This document shows positions 8,047 to 16,041 of a stretch of DNA of 64,000 nucleotides, piece by piece. Positions within the stretch are counted from its first letter, which is position 1. Each line of letters begins with the position of its first letter. The notes under the pieces are model-generated. The model searched no databases and was not told the origin of the DNA. It worked only from the letters and a program-made list of their open reading frames with translations. The position numbers were made by a program, and so were the translations under genes. Origin of the DNA: Pararhizobium sp. A13 (lineage in GTDB: Bacteria; Pseudomonadota; Alphaproteobacteria; Rhizobiales; Rhizobiaceae); NCBI RefSeq assembly GCF_040126305.1, contig NZ_CP149510.1, positions 2,987,001 through 3,051,000 on the forward strand. The letters run 5' to 3'.

Positions 8047-8425
8047 TCGTTATCGCTCCGGTCTGGAGAGACAGGTGGCCCGTCAGCTTGAGCTGGCGGG
8101 TCGCTCTTTTGGGTTTGAAGAAGACAAAATCGACTACATCAAACCCGCCAAGAGGGCCAAGTACAACCCCGACTTCCACGTCCTGAAAAAGCGTGACGGC
8201 TCGAAAATGTACATCGAGAGCAAGGGCAGATTCCTCACCGAGGATCGCGCCAAGCATCTCCTCATCCGAGATCAACATCCCGAGTTGGACATCCGCTTCG
8301 TGTTCCAGAACGCGAACGCCAGGATCAGTAAGACCTCGTCAACGACCTACGCCAAGTGGTGTCGCGACAAGGACTTCAAGTTTTCCGACAAGGGCCAAAT
8401 CCCCAAAGATTGGCTGAATGAGTAA
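8033..8425 (+). CDS. Endonuclease I (T7 gp3-like Holliday junction resolvase)
   Basis: A 130-residue nuclease with YRSGLERQVARQLE at the N-terminus (Glu of the T7 active site), YNPDFHV (about residues 44-50) and YIESKGRF (about 61-68), which together give the E...D...E-x-K catalytic set. Start at ATG 8033, inside the upstream gene's end; a longer frame exists upstream but is out of place. It resolves branched DNA during packaging and degrades host DNA. Confidence 0.92.
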   Translation: MTTTNRYRSGLERQVARQLELAGRSFGFEEDKIDYIKPAKRAKYNPDFHVLKKRDGSKMYIESKGRFLTEDRAKHLLIRDQHPELDIRFVFQNANARISKTSSTTYAKWCRDKDFKFSDKGQIPKDWLNE

Positions 8426-8900
8426 AGACATCACGGGTCCAGACGAGCGCCCGACGATCCGAAAACTGATCGACAAATACATCCCTGTCCACACCCAGGA
8501 CGCCGTTTGGCAGATGATCCGGGTTCATGAGGCGGAAGTTTACGACCTCCTGTACCGGCTCCATCAGCTCCAAGAGAACCACAACGCTCTCTGCAAGCAC
8601 GTTGAGAAGCTCCACAAGGAAGTCTCCGACCGCGAGACCATCAGGGTCCCCCTGGGGAAATTCACGGTTGAGGGCGAGCGTATGATGATGGAGCCGAGCT
8701 TCGGCTTCCGAGCGATATGGCGGCCTGATCCTCTCCACTACGCGGTGATCCTACCGCATGACCCGCTGGACCCCCGCTTGTCCCCGGAAATCTTCCACGT
8801 CGTGGTTGACCAGTTCCGGGACCGTTTCGCCAAGGAAGCCGCCGAGAAGGTGACGGCCGAGTTCATCAAGCTCTACCACACCGTGGTGACCCGCCGATGA
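8418..8900 (+). CDS. Hypothetical phage protein (160 aa)
   Basis: N-terminal half is helical with a heptad-like stretch (LLYRLHQLQENHNALCKHVE); C-terminal half has FGFRAIWRPDPLHYAVILPH. It occupies the slot where T7 has its lysozyme (gp3.5), but the lysozyme here is in the late region. It overlaps its neighbours by 8 and 4 bases. No family recognised; a replication accessory is plausible from position only. Confidence 0.7.
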   Translation: MSKDITGPDERPTIRKLIDKYIPVHTQDAVWQMIRVHEAEVYDLLYRLHQLQENHNALCKHVEKLHKEVSDRETIRVPLGKFTVEGERMMMEPSFGFRAIWRPDPLHYAVILPHDPLDPRLSPEIFHVVVDQFRDRFAKEAAEKVTAEFIKLYHTVVTRR

Positions 8901-10585
8901 GCGAAGCGATCCAGACGCACCAACCGTGCGACGATTGCGGCTCCTCCGACGCCCTCACGATCTACCCCACGCACACCTATTGTTTCTCCTGCGAGACGAG
9001 GACCAACACAGATGCTTCAGACGATACACCCCGCACTGGTTCTTCCTCAGGCGGCACTTCTAGCCTTTACCGGTGCACCTACACCGCCCTGGCAAAGCGG
9101 AATATCACCGAAGAAACTGCCCGGTTCTGGTCATACGGACGGACTGACCTCCGAGGACAATCCATCCACTGCGCGAACTATCTGGACGAAAACCGCCAGA
9201 CAGTAGCTCAGAAGCTCCGCTTCCCCGACAAGACCTTCCCCTGGACAAACCGAGCGGCCTTCAAGGGCCTCTACGGCCAGTGGCTATGGCGCGACGGCGG
9301 CAAGCAGGTGGTCATCACCGAGGGCGAAATCGACGCCCTGAGCGTCTCCCAGGTCCAGCAGAACAAATGGCCCGTGGTTTCCCTCGTGGACGGCGGCGGC
9401 AAGAACGCCGTGAAGCCCATCAAGGAAGCCTACGAGTGGCTCCAGAAGTTCGAAAAGATCATCCTGTTCTTCGACAATGACGAGAAAGGCCGACAGTCGG
9501 TCGAGATCGTCAAGCGAATGCTGCCGCTCGGCAAGGTCTACATCGCGTTTGCCCCAGAGGGCTACAAGGACGCGAACGACCTCCTGATGGCTGGCAAGGG
9601 CAAGCAGATCATCGACGCCATCTGGGGAGCCAAGCAGTATCGCCCTGAGGGCCTCGTGAGCGGCTCGGCTGTCCTCGACCGACTGCGCAAGCAGGAGAAC
9701 GTGGTCGCCTTCCCATACCCCGATTTCATGGACGCCCTCAACTACAAGACCGGGGGCGGCATCCGCCTCGGGGAGCTGGACACCTGGACCTCCGGGACCG
9801 GCATGGGCAAGACCACGATCATCAAGGCCCTCCAGAACCACTTCTTCCACACGACGGACTTCAATCAGGCGCTCATCCACCTTGAGGAGCCCCTCGAAGA
9901 CACCGGCAACGATCTCATCGCCTATGAGGTCGGCAAGCGTTTCCAGATCGATGACCCGGCCTACCGGGAAACCCTGGAATACAACGCCGCTGCTGAGAAG
10001 CTGTTCCTGGCAAAGGACGAGTTCGGAAACGACCGGTTGCAACTCTATGACGCCTTCGGGTCGATGGAGGACGACAGTCTCTACGAGATCATCCGGTACG
10101 CCGCCAAGGCGATGAACTGCAAGATCATCTGGCTCGACCACCTCTCGATCCTCGTGTCCGACATGGGCGACGGGGCAGGGACCGACGAGCGTAAGCGGAT
10201 CGACAGCATCATGCACAACCTCAAGTCCCTGACGATTGAGCTGGGCATCTACATCGGCCTCATCTCGCACCTTAGGAAACCCCCAGGCAATGGCAAATCG
10301 TTCGAGCAGGGCGCTGTCCCATCTCTCGATGACCTTCGCGGTTCTGGCGGCATTAAGCAACTCTCCAATGGCGTCTTCGCCATCTCCAGAGACCAGCAAG
10401 CCACCGACCCCGAGGTACGCAATACTTCCACGGTTACCGTTCTCAAATGCCGTAAGACCGGCCGAACTGGAACCGCTGACTTCCTGACCTTCAGTGACGC
10501 CACCGGGCGCATTGAGAAGGGCAAAGACCCGGCACTCGCGGACAACAAGGGTGCCTTCAACGACGAAAGCAACGGAGAATACTGA
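8897..10585 (+). CDS. DNA primase-helicase (T7 gp4-like)
   Basis: A 562-residue fusion, equal in size to T7 gp4. N-terminal zinc module with CDDCGSSD (Cys 11 and 14) and YCFSCE (about 31-36); TOPRIM fold with EGEIDALS (about 141-148) and FFDNDEKGR (about 192); hexameric helicase with Walker A GTGMGKTT (about 300) and LDHLS (about 415). It makes primers and unwinds DNA at the fork, with the polymerase encoded 1.7 kb downstream. Confidence 0.96.
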   Translation: MSEAIQTHQPCDDCGSSDALTIYPTHTYCFSCETRTNTDASDDTPRTGSSSGGTSSLYRCTYTALAKRNITEETARFWSYGRTDLRGQSIHCANYLDENRQTVAQKLRFPDKTFPWTNRAAFKGLYGQWLWRDGGKQVVITEGEIDALSVSQVQQNKWPVVSLVDGGGKNAVKPIKEAYEWLQKFEKIILFFDNDEKGRQSVEIVKRMLPLGKVYIAFAPEGYKDANDLLMAGKGKQIIDAIWGAKQYRPEGLVSGSAVLDRLRKQENVVAFPYPDFMDALNYKTGGGIRLGELDTWTSGTGMGKTTIIKALQNHFFHTTDFNQALIHLEEPLEDTGNDLIAYEVGKRFQIDDPAYRETLEYNAAAEKLFLAKDEFGNDRLQLYDAFGSMEDDSLYEIIRYAAKAMNCKIIWLDHLSILVSDMGDGAGTDERKRIDSIMHNLKSLTIELGIYIGLISHLRKPPGNGKSFEQGAVPSLDDLRGSGGIKQLSNGVFAISRDQQATDPEVRNTSTVTVLKCRKTGRTGTADFLTFSDATGRIEKGKDPALADNKGAFNDESNGEY

Positions 10586-10746
10586 TGGACGAAGTGACCG
10601 TAACGATCTCCCAGAAGGAATATCTGAGCCTCTTGGATGACCGCAAGTGGCGGCAGTGCCTCGAAAGTGGCGGTGTCGATAACTGGAGCTACTATTCCGA
10701 TAGCCTCCGCGAGGGCGGCTACTGGGATGAGGAGGAGGACGATTAA
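10585..10746 (+). CDS. Small acidic protein (53 aa)
   Basis: ATG 10585 overlaps the helicase stop (TGATG). The product, starting MDEVTVTISQKEYLSLLDD and ending in a run of Glu/Asp, is strongly acidic. The first 20 residues resemble the strand-helix opening found in many small phage proteins. Function unknown. Confidence 0.6.
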   Translation: MDEVTVTISQKEYLSLLDDRKWRQCLESGGVDNWSYYSDSLREGGYWDEEEDD

Positions 10747-10768
10747 TCACCCCCTTCTTGAACCCGGA

Positions 10769-10990
10769 ATGCTCCTGGCCGAGCAATTTGATTTAGCCGG
10801 TCTCCATCGAGAAATCGATCAGGTGGTCATCCAGTTCAAACATCGGGACGCCATGTTCCAGTTTGACCGGCACCTGAAAGCGAACACCGACCATCACATG
10901 TTCGTGGCCTACCAGCACCCGCCCATAATGCAAATCGCTGGTATTCGCTGGAACCTCTCAGTACCCGCAACCAGTTGCTATGGACGATGA
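10769..10990 (+). CDS. Hypothetical phage protein (73 aa)
   Basis: MLLAEQFDLAGLHREIDQVV opens a His-rich small protein (KANTDHHMFVAYQHPP). The ribosome site is weak. It overlaps the next gene by 11 bases, supporting a real gene. No family recognised. Confidence 0.5.
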   Translation: MLLAEQFDLAGLHREIDQVVIQFKHRDAMFQFDRHLKANTDHHMFVAYQHPPIMQIAGIRWNLSVPATSCYGR

Positions 10991-11354
10991 GGTCTTCCAC
11001 CGCGCCGAGCGGTTGACCCTTGAGGCCACCGCCGAACCCAAACTGATCCCCCAATACACCGAAGCAATGAAACAAGCCCGAGCCCTTGAAGGTGCTCCGG
11101 GATGGAAAGGACGAACTAAAATGACCCAGGTAGAGAAAATCCTCAACCACATCCAGAAGAACGGCTCCATCACCCAGCGCGAGGCATACCTCGACTATGG
11201 CATCCAGAGCTTCCACCGCCGCCTCTCGGACATCCGCGAGATGGGCGTTCGGTTGCTCCCGGTCCAGAAGGTCCATCCGACTACCGGACAGGAATACACG
11301 CGCTACTTCATCGCTGGCTCGAAGGCCAACGGGAAGCCGGTGAAAGCTGCATGA
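10980..11354 (+). CDS. Helix-turn-helix (winged-helix) phage protein
   Basis: 124 residues if started at 10980. The recognisable part begins at residue 48 (MTQVEKILNHIQKNGSITQR), a helix-turn-helix domain widespread in phages, ending with a beta wing (YTRYFIAG). ATG 11121 has AAAGGA nine bases upstream and would give a 77-residue protein of the usual size for the family, so it may be the true start. Probably a DNA-binding regulator or recombination accessory. Confidence 0.75.
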   Translation: MDDEVFHRAERLTLEATAEPKLIPQYTEAMKQARALEGAPGWKGRTKMTQVEKILNHIQKNGSITQREAYLDYGIQSFHRRLSDIREMGVRLLPVQKVHPTTGQEYTRYFIAGSKANGKPVKAA

Positions 11355-11449
11355 AGATGGCGCTCGTTCTGATCGCCGTCGTCCTCGGGCTCACCGCCTG
11401 TGTCACCTATCAGCCGCCAGGGGAGAACCTCTGGCTGGCTATCCGCTAA
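11351..11449 (+). CDS. 32-residue lipoprotein
   Basis: MKMALVLIAVVLGLTACVTY is a lipoprotein signal with lipobox LTAC, leaving a mature peptide of about 16 residues (CVTYQPPGENLWLAIR). ATG 11351 overlaps the previous stop. It precedes a secreted protein gene by 23 bases, so a small envelope-acting cluster sits in the replication block. A spanin role is less likely because a Rz/Rz1 pair lies in the late region. Confidence 0.6.
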   Translation: MKMALVLIAVVLGLTACVTYQPPGENLWLAIR

Positions 11450-11472
11450 TCTCTCCAAACAGGAAATCCCCC

Positions 11473-11811
11473 ATGCGCATTATCGCTTTCGCTCTCGCTG
11501 CCCTCATGATGACTGCCGGTGTCGCTGACGCTGCGTTCCGCTCCAGCGGCTTCCGGTCGAGCAGCTTCCGCTCCAGCTCCTATACCCGCTCGTACTCGGC
11601 CCCGCGCCCGATCTACCGGGCACCCGCGACGACCTACCGGAACACCACGGTGCACAACACCTATGTCCAGCAGAACTCCAGCGGCGGCGGCATGTTCAAT
11701 TCGTTCATCGGTTCGTTTGGTGGCATCGCGGCCTACAATTGGCTGTTCGGTGAAGACGACAAGCCAGCGGAACAGCCGGCTACCCCCGCAGTGGCCCCCG
11801 AGGTGAAATAA
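11473..11811 (+). CDS. Exported Ser/Tyr-rich protein (112 aa)
   Basis: N-terminal signal peptide MRIIAFALAALMMTAGVADA with cleavage expected after ADA. Then comes a Ser/Arg repeat (FRSSGF, FRSSSF, FRSSSY) and a hydrophobic Gly-rich block (MFNSFIGSFGGIAAYNWLFG, about residues 75-94), ending in an acidic/Pro tail. Good ribosome site (AGGAAA). Its export suggests action in the periplasm or outer envelope, perhaps against superinfection; unproven. Confidence 0.65.
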   Translation: MRIIAFALAALMMTAGVADAAFRSSGFRSSSFRSSSYTRSYSAPRPIYRAPATTYRNTTVHNTYVQQNSSGGGMFNSFIGSFGGIAAYNWLFGEDDKPAEQPATPAVAPEVK

Positions 11812-12086
11812 TGTGGCCCTTCCGCAAGCCCAAGAAACCCTCGCCGTCGCCGGTTCGGCCGGTACGCTCCTCGTACTCGTCTTCTGGCTACTCCGCATCT
11901 TCACCCTCCCGGCAATCCGACGACATGTATCTCCCGATGTACCTGACGTCCTTGGCGCATTCCGACCCGGCACCATCAACTCCTTCGTGCTCACCGGACT
12001 ACTCCTCGTCTTCCTCGTACTCCTCGTCGGACTACTCGTCGTCCAGCTCCTGCGACTATTCCTCCTCCTCCAACTCGTATGACTGA
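11811..12086 (+). CDS. Low-complexity Ser-rich protein (91 aa)
   Basis: MWPFRKPKKPSPSPVRPVRS then a tail dominated by Ser, Tyr and Asp (DYSSSSSYSSSD). Start ATG overlaps the previous stop (TAATG). The +2 shifted frame of the same DNA reads as Leu/Val-rich, a consequence of TCN/CTC codon composition. The Ser-rich frame is preferred because it is translationally coupled on both sides. Function unknown. Confidence 0.55.
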   Translation: MWPFRKPKKPSPSPVRPVRSSYSSSGYSASSPSRQSDDMYLPMYLTSLAHSDPAPSTPSCSPDYSSSSSYSSSDYSSSSSCDYSSSSNSYD

Positions 12087-12228
12087 CCACACCAACGAGA
12101 ATATCCCAAGTGATCTCAAGGTCTCCCGAAAGGGGGACCTTCTCATTTTTAAGACACGCACCGCGACCGTCCACCTGGACTTCCGTCGCCGTGACGAATT
12201 GATCGAAGCGATCCGCAGTCTTACCTAA
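12079..12228 (+). CDS. Hypothetical phage protein (49 aa)
   Basis: MTDHTNENIPSDLKVSRKGD followed by a strand-rich end (LLIFKTRTATVHLDF). It overlaps the Ser-rich gene by eight bases and ends 18 bases before the polymerase start. Codon use fits the phage. No family recognised. Confidence 0.55.
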   Translation: MTDHTNENIPSDLKVSRKGDLLIFKTRTATVHLDFRRRDELIEAIRSLT

Positions 12229-12246
12229 GAATACCGGGGCAACCCA

Positions 12247-14268
12247 TTGATAACTTTGATATTTGACATCGAGACCGATGGGTTCCTCGAAACGATGACC
12301 CGCGTCCACTCGCTTGTCATCCGCTGCGTCGAGACCGGTGAGGTCGGCACCTTTGCTGACCAGGACGGCTACCCGCCGATTGTCGAGGGCCTCAAGTGGC
12401 TCATGGAAGCCGACCGTATCGTCGGCCACAACATCATCAAGTTCGACCTTCCGGCCATCCAGAAGATTTACCCCTGGTTCGCCTACGATCCCGCCAAGGT
12501 CTTCGACACCCTGGTAGCGTCCCGCCTCATCTGGACCGCCATCGTGGATACCGACATGGGCAAGATCAGGGCAGGGAAGACAACCCTCCCTCCGAAGCTC
12601 GCCGGTCGCCACGGCCTGGAAGCCTGGGGCCACCGCCTCGGGAACTGGAAGGGCGACTACGCGAAGATGATGGAAGACCAGGGCCTCGACCCCTGGGCCT
12701 CCTGGTCCAAGGAAATGCAGGACTACTGCGAGCAGGACGTTGAAGTAAACGCCCAGCTTTACAAGCTCATCATCGACAAGAACTACTCAGAGCAAGCCCT
12801 TGAACTTGAACGTGAAATTGCGTTCATCATGGCTGAGATGGAGCGCACGGGCTTCGGCTTCGACATCGATGCCGCCGAGCGTCTCTATGTGGAACTGGCG
12901 GGGAAACGCGAGGAACTCTCGCAGTCCCTCCGCGATCTGTTCCAGCCCTGGTTCACCAAGGACGGTCCCGTCAAGGAACCGAAGAAGCCCCATAAGACCC
13001 TCGGGTACTGGGGCCACAAGGATGCCGATGGCGTCTGGACTGGATACCCGTTCCAGAAGATCAAGCTGACGATCTTCAACCCGAACAGCCGAGATCACAT
13101 AGCCGACCGTCTCATGACGGAGCGCGGCTGGAAGCCTACCGAGATGACACCCGGTGGCAAGCCCAAAGTGGACGAAGATGTCCTCGGTGATCTCAAGTAC
13201 CCCGAAGCCAAGGCTCTGACCGATTACATGACGCTCCAGAAGCGTATCGGACAGTTGGCCGAGGGGGACAATGCCTGGCTGAAAATGGTCAAGGCGAACG
13301 GTCGCATCCACGGCTCGATCAACCCCAACGGGGCGGTCACCGGACGTGCCACCCATAGCCACCCGAATGTCGGGCAGGTTCCCTCCGTGGGTGCCCTGTA
13401 TGGCGCTGAGTGTCGCTCGCTGTTTGGCCCCAAGACGAAGAACCGGGTGCAACTCGGGTGCGACGTGTCGGGCCTGGAGCTGCGAATGCTCGGGCACTTC
13501 ATGGCTCGTCACGACGGTGGCGCCTACGCCGACGAAGTCATCAACGGTGACGTTCACTCGACCAACGCGGCGGCTCTATTCGCGATGGACCCCGAGGAGT
13601 TCAAGCGGGGCCGCAAGTGCACCGATCCTATCCAGTCCATCACCGATCAGGTGAAGGAAGCCTACGACTGGTTGCGCAAGCTCCCGAAGGACAAGCAAGC
13701 GGAGAGCCTCGTCAAGAGCTTCTACGACAGCCTCCGGGACACCGCGAAGACCTTCATCTACGCCTTCCTATACGGCGCGGGTGACGGGAAGATTGGCTCG
13801 ATTATCGGGCAGGGCCGCAAGGCCGGTGGGATGCTCAAGAAGAAGTTCTTCAAGCGCTTCCCAGCTCTGAAGAAACTGATCGATGGCGTCCAGGCAACGG
13901 CAGAAGCCAAGGGGTTCCTGAAGGGCCTCGACGGTCGCAGCTTGCATGTACGCTCGCCCCACTCCGCACTCAACACTCTGTTGCAGTCGGCCGGTGCCAT
14001 CGTCTGTAAGCAGTGGATCGTGGAGTTCGAACGGCTCCTGGTCCAGCACAACCTGAAGCACCTCGTCGGCATCATGGCCTGGGTTCACGACGAACTCCAG
14101 ATGTCGGTCGATCTGTCTCTTGTTACCTACGATAACGAAGGTAAGGCATCGTCAATCGTTGGCGATCTCTGCATCCAAGCCATTGAAAAGGCTGGAGAAG
14201 TTCTCGGCATTCGTGTGCCGCTCACTGGTGAATACAAAATCGGACTGAACTGGAAGGACTGCCACTAA
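12247..14268 (+). CDS. Family A DNA polymerase with 3'-5' exonuclease (T7 gp5-like)
   Basis: A 673-residue enzyme (T7 gp5 is 704). Exonuclease motif I FDIETDG (residues 5-11) and the exo domain to about residue 190. Polymerase motif A is GCDVSGLELRML (about 404), motif B DTAKTFIYAFLYGAG (about 500) and motif C WVHDELQ (about 612). Start is TTG 12247 preceded by GGGG; no better ATG precedes the exo motif. One operator-like copy (14126-14141) lies inside its 3' end. It replicates the phage genome with the helicase and ssDNA-binding protein. Confidence 0.96.
   Translation: MITLIFDIETDGFLETMTRVHSLVIRCVETGEVGTFADQDGYPPIVEGLKWLMEADRIVGHNIIKFDLPAIQKIYPWFAYDPAKVFDTLVASRLIWTAIVDTDMGKIRAGKTTLPPKLAGRHGLEAWGHRLGNWKGDYAKMMEDQGLDPWASWSKEMQDYCEQDVEVNAQLYKLIIDKNYSEQALELEREIAFIMAEMERTGFGFDIDAAERLYVELAGKREELSQSLRDLFQPWFTKDGPVKEPKKPHKTLGYWGHKDADGVWTGYPFQKIKLTIFNPNSRDHIADRLMTERGWKPTEMTPGGKPKVDEDVLGDLKYPEAKALTDYMTLQKRIGQLAEGDNAWLKMVKANGRIHGSINPNGAVTGRATHSHPNVGQVPSVGALYGAECRSLFGPKTKNRVQLGCDVSGLELRMLGHFMARHDGGAYADEVINGDVHSTNAAALFAMDPEEFKRGRKCTDPIQSITDQVKEAYDWLRKLPKDKQAESLVKSFYDSLRDTAKTFIYAFLYGAGDGKIGSIIGQGRKAGGMLKKKFFKRFPALKKLIDGVQATAEAKGFLKGLDGRSLHVRSPHSALNTLLQSAGAIVCKQWIVEFERLLVQHNLKHLVGIMAWVHDELQMSVDLSLVTYDNEGKASSIVGDLCIQAIEKAGEVLGIRVPLTGEYKIGLNWKDCH
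14126..14141. promoter_or_regulatory. Operator-like motif copy inside the polymerase gene
   Basis: CCTACGATAACGAAGG within codons for TYDNEGK. It matches the prophage motif but has no promoter boxes around it, so it may be a silencer site, an mRNA hairpin or chance. Confidence 0.35.
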
Positions 14269-14525
14269 TGGCTAAGACCTCGAAAATGAAACAACGCTAC
14301 GTGTGCCCTGGTTACCTGGGGATGTCTCGCGGCGACAACACGATCAACGCCATCATCTACGGCGATGACGATTGCTTCTACTTCTACCCGGTCACCGCCG
14401 CCCAGGCCGCAGCCATCGAGTGCTGGGCCGACTACGGGGACGAAGACGATCTCCGAGCGGTCCTCCCGGATGCCTCCGAGTACGACCTCGACATGTTCTA
14501 TGCCGGTAAGGAAATCGTAGATTGA
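14268..14525 (+). CDS. Hypothetical phage protein (85 aa)
   Basis: MAKTSKMKQRYVCPGYLGMS at the N-terminus, then acidic (YGDEDDLRAVLPDASEYDLD). It lies between polymerase and exonuclease, overlapping both by one to four bases, like T7's small 5.x genes. Function unknown. Confidence 0.65.
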   Translation: MAKTSKMKQRYVCPGYLGMSRGDNTINAIIYGDDDCFYFYPVTAAQAAAIECWADYGDEDDLRAVLPDASEYDLDMFYAGKEIVD

Positions 14526-15331
14526 AAACACTCCTGATTGACGGCGACATGCTCGTCCACCGGTCCACCGTGGCCGTCGAAAAAGACACCCGGTTCCTCG
14601 ACCGCTACCACATCCTGTTTTCGGACGCCGAGAGCGCCTGGAACGTGCTCATGGAAACCCTGGGTGAACTCCAGAACGCTGCCGACACCTCCGAGGTCCT
14701 GGTTACCTTCTCGGACCCCGAGGTGAACTTCCGCAAGGGTCTGGTCGGCGGGGACTACAAGTCTCACCGGGCCGGATCGCGCAAGCCGCTGGCCTACTGG
14801 GAAACCCGGAAGCGGGTCGAGGATAACTTCGCCACCACCGAGATGCCGACCCTGGAAGCCGACGATGTCATGGGCATCCTCATGACCCGGCATCCCGGCG
14901 ACTACATCCTCTGGTCCCTCGACAAGGACCTCAAGCAAATCCCTGGGTTGCACCTTGTGGATGACGAGGTGATCCGGCGACCGCTCTCCGAGTGTGACCA
15001 TTTCTTCTATCTCCAGACCCTCGCGGGGGATGTCACCGATGGTTACTCGGGGTGCCCTGGCGTCGGCGTGGCGGGTGCCGAGAGGGCTCTCCGGGAGGGC
15101 TCCAAGCTCGTCGCCTACCAGCACGAACTCAAGAGCGGCAAGCGCAAGGGCGAGGTGGAGACACGCTGGGAGGAAGTCCCGGCAGATACCCCCTGGGAGA
15201 CCGTCGTGTCTCTCTACAAGAAAGCCGGTCTGGGTGAGGGGGACGCGCTCCTCAACGCCCGGATGGCGCGAATACTTCGTAATGAAGACTACGCTAATGG
15301 AGAAATCGTCCTTTGGACCCCCAACGCATAA
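14522..15331 (+). CDS. 5'-3' exonuclease (T7 gp6-like)
   Basis: A 269-residue FEN/5'-nuclease-type protein: LLIDGDMLVHR (residues 4-14), MPTLEADDVMG (about 108-118), SLDKDLKQIPG (about 131-141) and GDVTDGYSGCPGVGVAGAE (about 167-185), giving the Asp cluster and helical clamp of the family. TTG start at 14522 overlaps the previous stop. It removes RNA primers and supports recombination and concatemer formation. Confidence 0.93.
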   Translation: MKTLLIDGDMLVHRSTVAVEKDTRFLDRYHILFSDAESAWNVLMETLGELQNAADTSEVLVTFSDPEVNFRKGLVGGDYKSHRAGSRKPLAYWETRKRVEDNFATTEMPTLEADDVMGILMTRHPGDYILWSLDKDLKQIPGLHLVDDEVIRRPLSECDHFFYLQTLAGDVTDGYSGCPGVGVAGAERALREGSKLVAYQHELKSGKRKGEVETRWEEVPADTPWETVVSLYKKAGLGEGDALLNARMARILRNEDYANGEIVLWTPNA

Positions 15332-15546
15332 CCTCGGACGGCGGATCGTCCAGCTACTACGCGCTTCCCCCTGAAGCCAAAGAGCTTGGAGACCTGATTG
15401 AGTTCAAAGATATGGACTTCAATCTGGGAAACATCTTCAAGGCTTGTTACCGGCTCGGTGAGAAGAACGACCCGCTTTACGAGATCAACAAAATGGAGTG
15501 GTTTGTGGCGAGACTGAAGGCTCACTATCTCCGCAAGCAACGCTGA
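15313..15546 (+). CDS. DUF3310 protein
   Basis: Contains SYYALPPEAKELGDLIEF and LGNIFKACYRLGEKNDPLYE, the DUF3310 pattern (E-x-x-D-L-I ... G-N-x-x-K-Y-x-x-R ... K...W-x-x-x-L). About 77 residues from a TTG at 15313 with GGAG upstream; it overlaps the exonuclease end. The family is common in phages and usually sits near nucleotide or DNA metabolism genes; its reaction is not established. Confidence 0.8.
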   Translation: MDPQRITSDGGSSSYYALPPEAKELGDLIEFKDMDFNLGNIFKACYRLGEKNDPLYEINKMEWFVARLKAHYLRKQR

Positions 15547-15555
15547 CAAATCATT

Positions 15556-15583
15556 AAGGGGCTTCTTCGGAGGCCCCTTTCTG
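15556..15583 (+). terminator. Terminator after the DNA metabolism block
   Basis: AAGGGGC (15556-15562) and GCCCCTT (15573-15579) form a stem followed by TTCTGT. It separates replication from virion genes. Confidence 0.8.
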
Positions 15584-15602
15584 TATTGTCAAGTTTTAAA
15601 TA

Positions 15603-15630
15603 ATTACCCCTCCATACAGATAGATACGAA
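15603..15630 (+). promoter_or_regulatory. Candidate phage-polymerase promoter, copy 3
   Basis: ATTACCCCTCCATACAG (15603-15619) plus ATACGAA, the same core as at 3755 and 6314 with a one-base indel after it. It follows a terminator and precedes the virion genes, where T7-like phages place strong late promoters. Confidence 0.6.
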
Positions 15631-15638
15631 GAAAGTTT

Positions 15639-15818
15639 ATGTCAAACATTCTGAACAGTAATCGTAGGTTACCTCAAGTAACTCAAGAACTCTTAGACTA
15701 CCTCAGGAAATACTTCCCTTTAGAAGGTTTTAAAGAAGTGAAGAATGAAGGTGATCTAAAACGTCTCCAAGGGAAACACGAGGTCATCGACCACTTGGCA
15801 ACCCTTCTCAGCGAATAA
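15639..15818 (+). CDS. Small AT-rich phage protein (59 aa)
   Basis: MSNILNSNRRLPQVTQELLD then LRKYFPLEGFKEVKNEGDLK; predicted helical. It starts nine bases after the promoter-like repeat and has more AT-rich codons than its neighbours, which suggests recent acquisition or expression tuning. No family recognised. Confidence 0.65.
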   Translation: MSNILNSNRRLPQVTQELLDYLRKYFPLEGFKEVKNEGDLKRLQGKHEVIDHLATLLSE

Positions 15819-15829
15819 ACAGGTCCACC

Positions 15830-16033
15830 ATGTGCTTTAACAAGGCCCAAAAGACCCCGACGCCAGCGGCCCCGGCCGAGACGCTTCAACAGGTTGCCCC
15901 TGAGAAGAAGACCGCCGCGACCAAGGACAGCAACCCCCTAGCCATTGGCACCAAGAAGTACCGCAACGAAAGCGGCCTTGGCACTCCTGGCCTAAACTCC
16001 GGTTCACCCACCGGCCTCTCTTTGTCCAAGTAA
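15830..16033 (+). CDS. Small protein upstream of the portal (67 aa)
   Basis: MCFNKAQKTPTPAAPAETLQ: a Pro/Ala/Lys-rich, probably disordered protein ending GLNSGSPTGLSLSK. Position just before the portal matches T7 gp7.3, a small virion/tail assembly protein, but sequence similarity is not clear. Confidence 0.65.
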   Translation: MCFNKAQKTPTPAAPAETLQQVAPEKKTAATKDSNPLAIGTKKYRNESGLGTPGLNSGSPTGLSLSK

Positions 16034-16041
16034 GAGATTGA

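Noticed and set aside
9284..10786. 500-codon open frame antisense to the primase-helicase
   Set aside because: Shadow of a well-supported gene.
11813..12082. Leu/Val-rich frame overlapping the Ser-rich gene, resembling a two-helix holin
   Set aside because: TCN/CTC-rich DNA coding for Ser gives Leu and Val when read one frame over. The start is GTG without its own ribosome site, and the Ser-rich frame is coupled to both neighbours.
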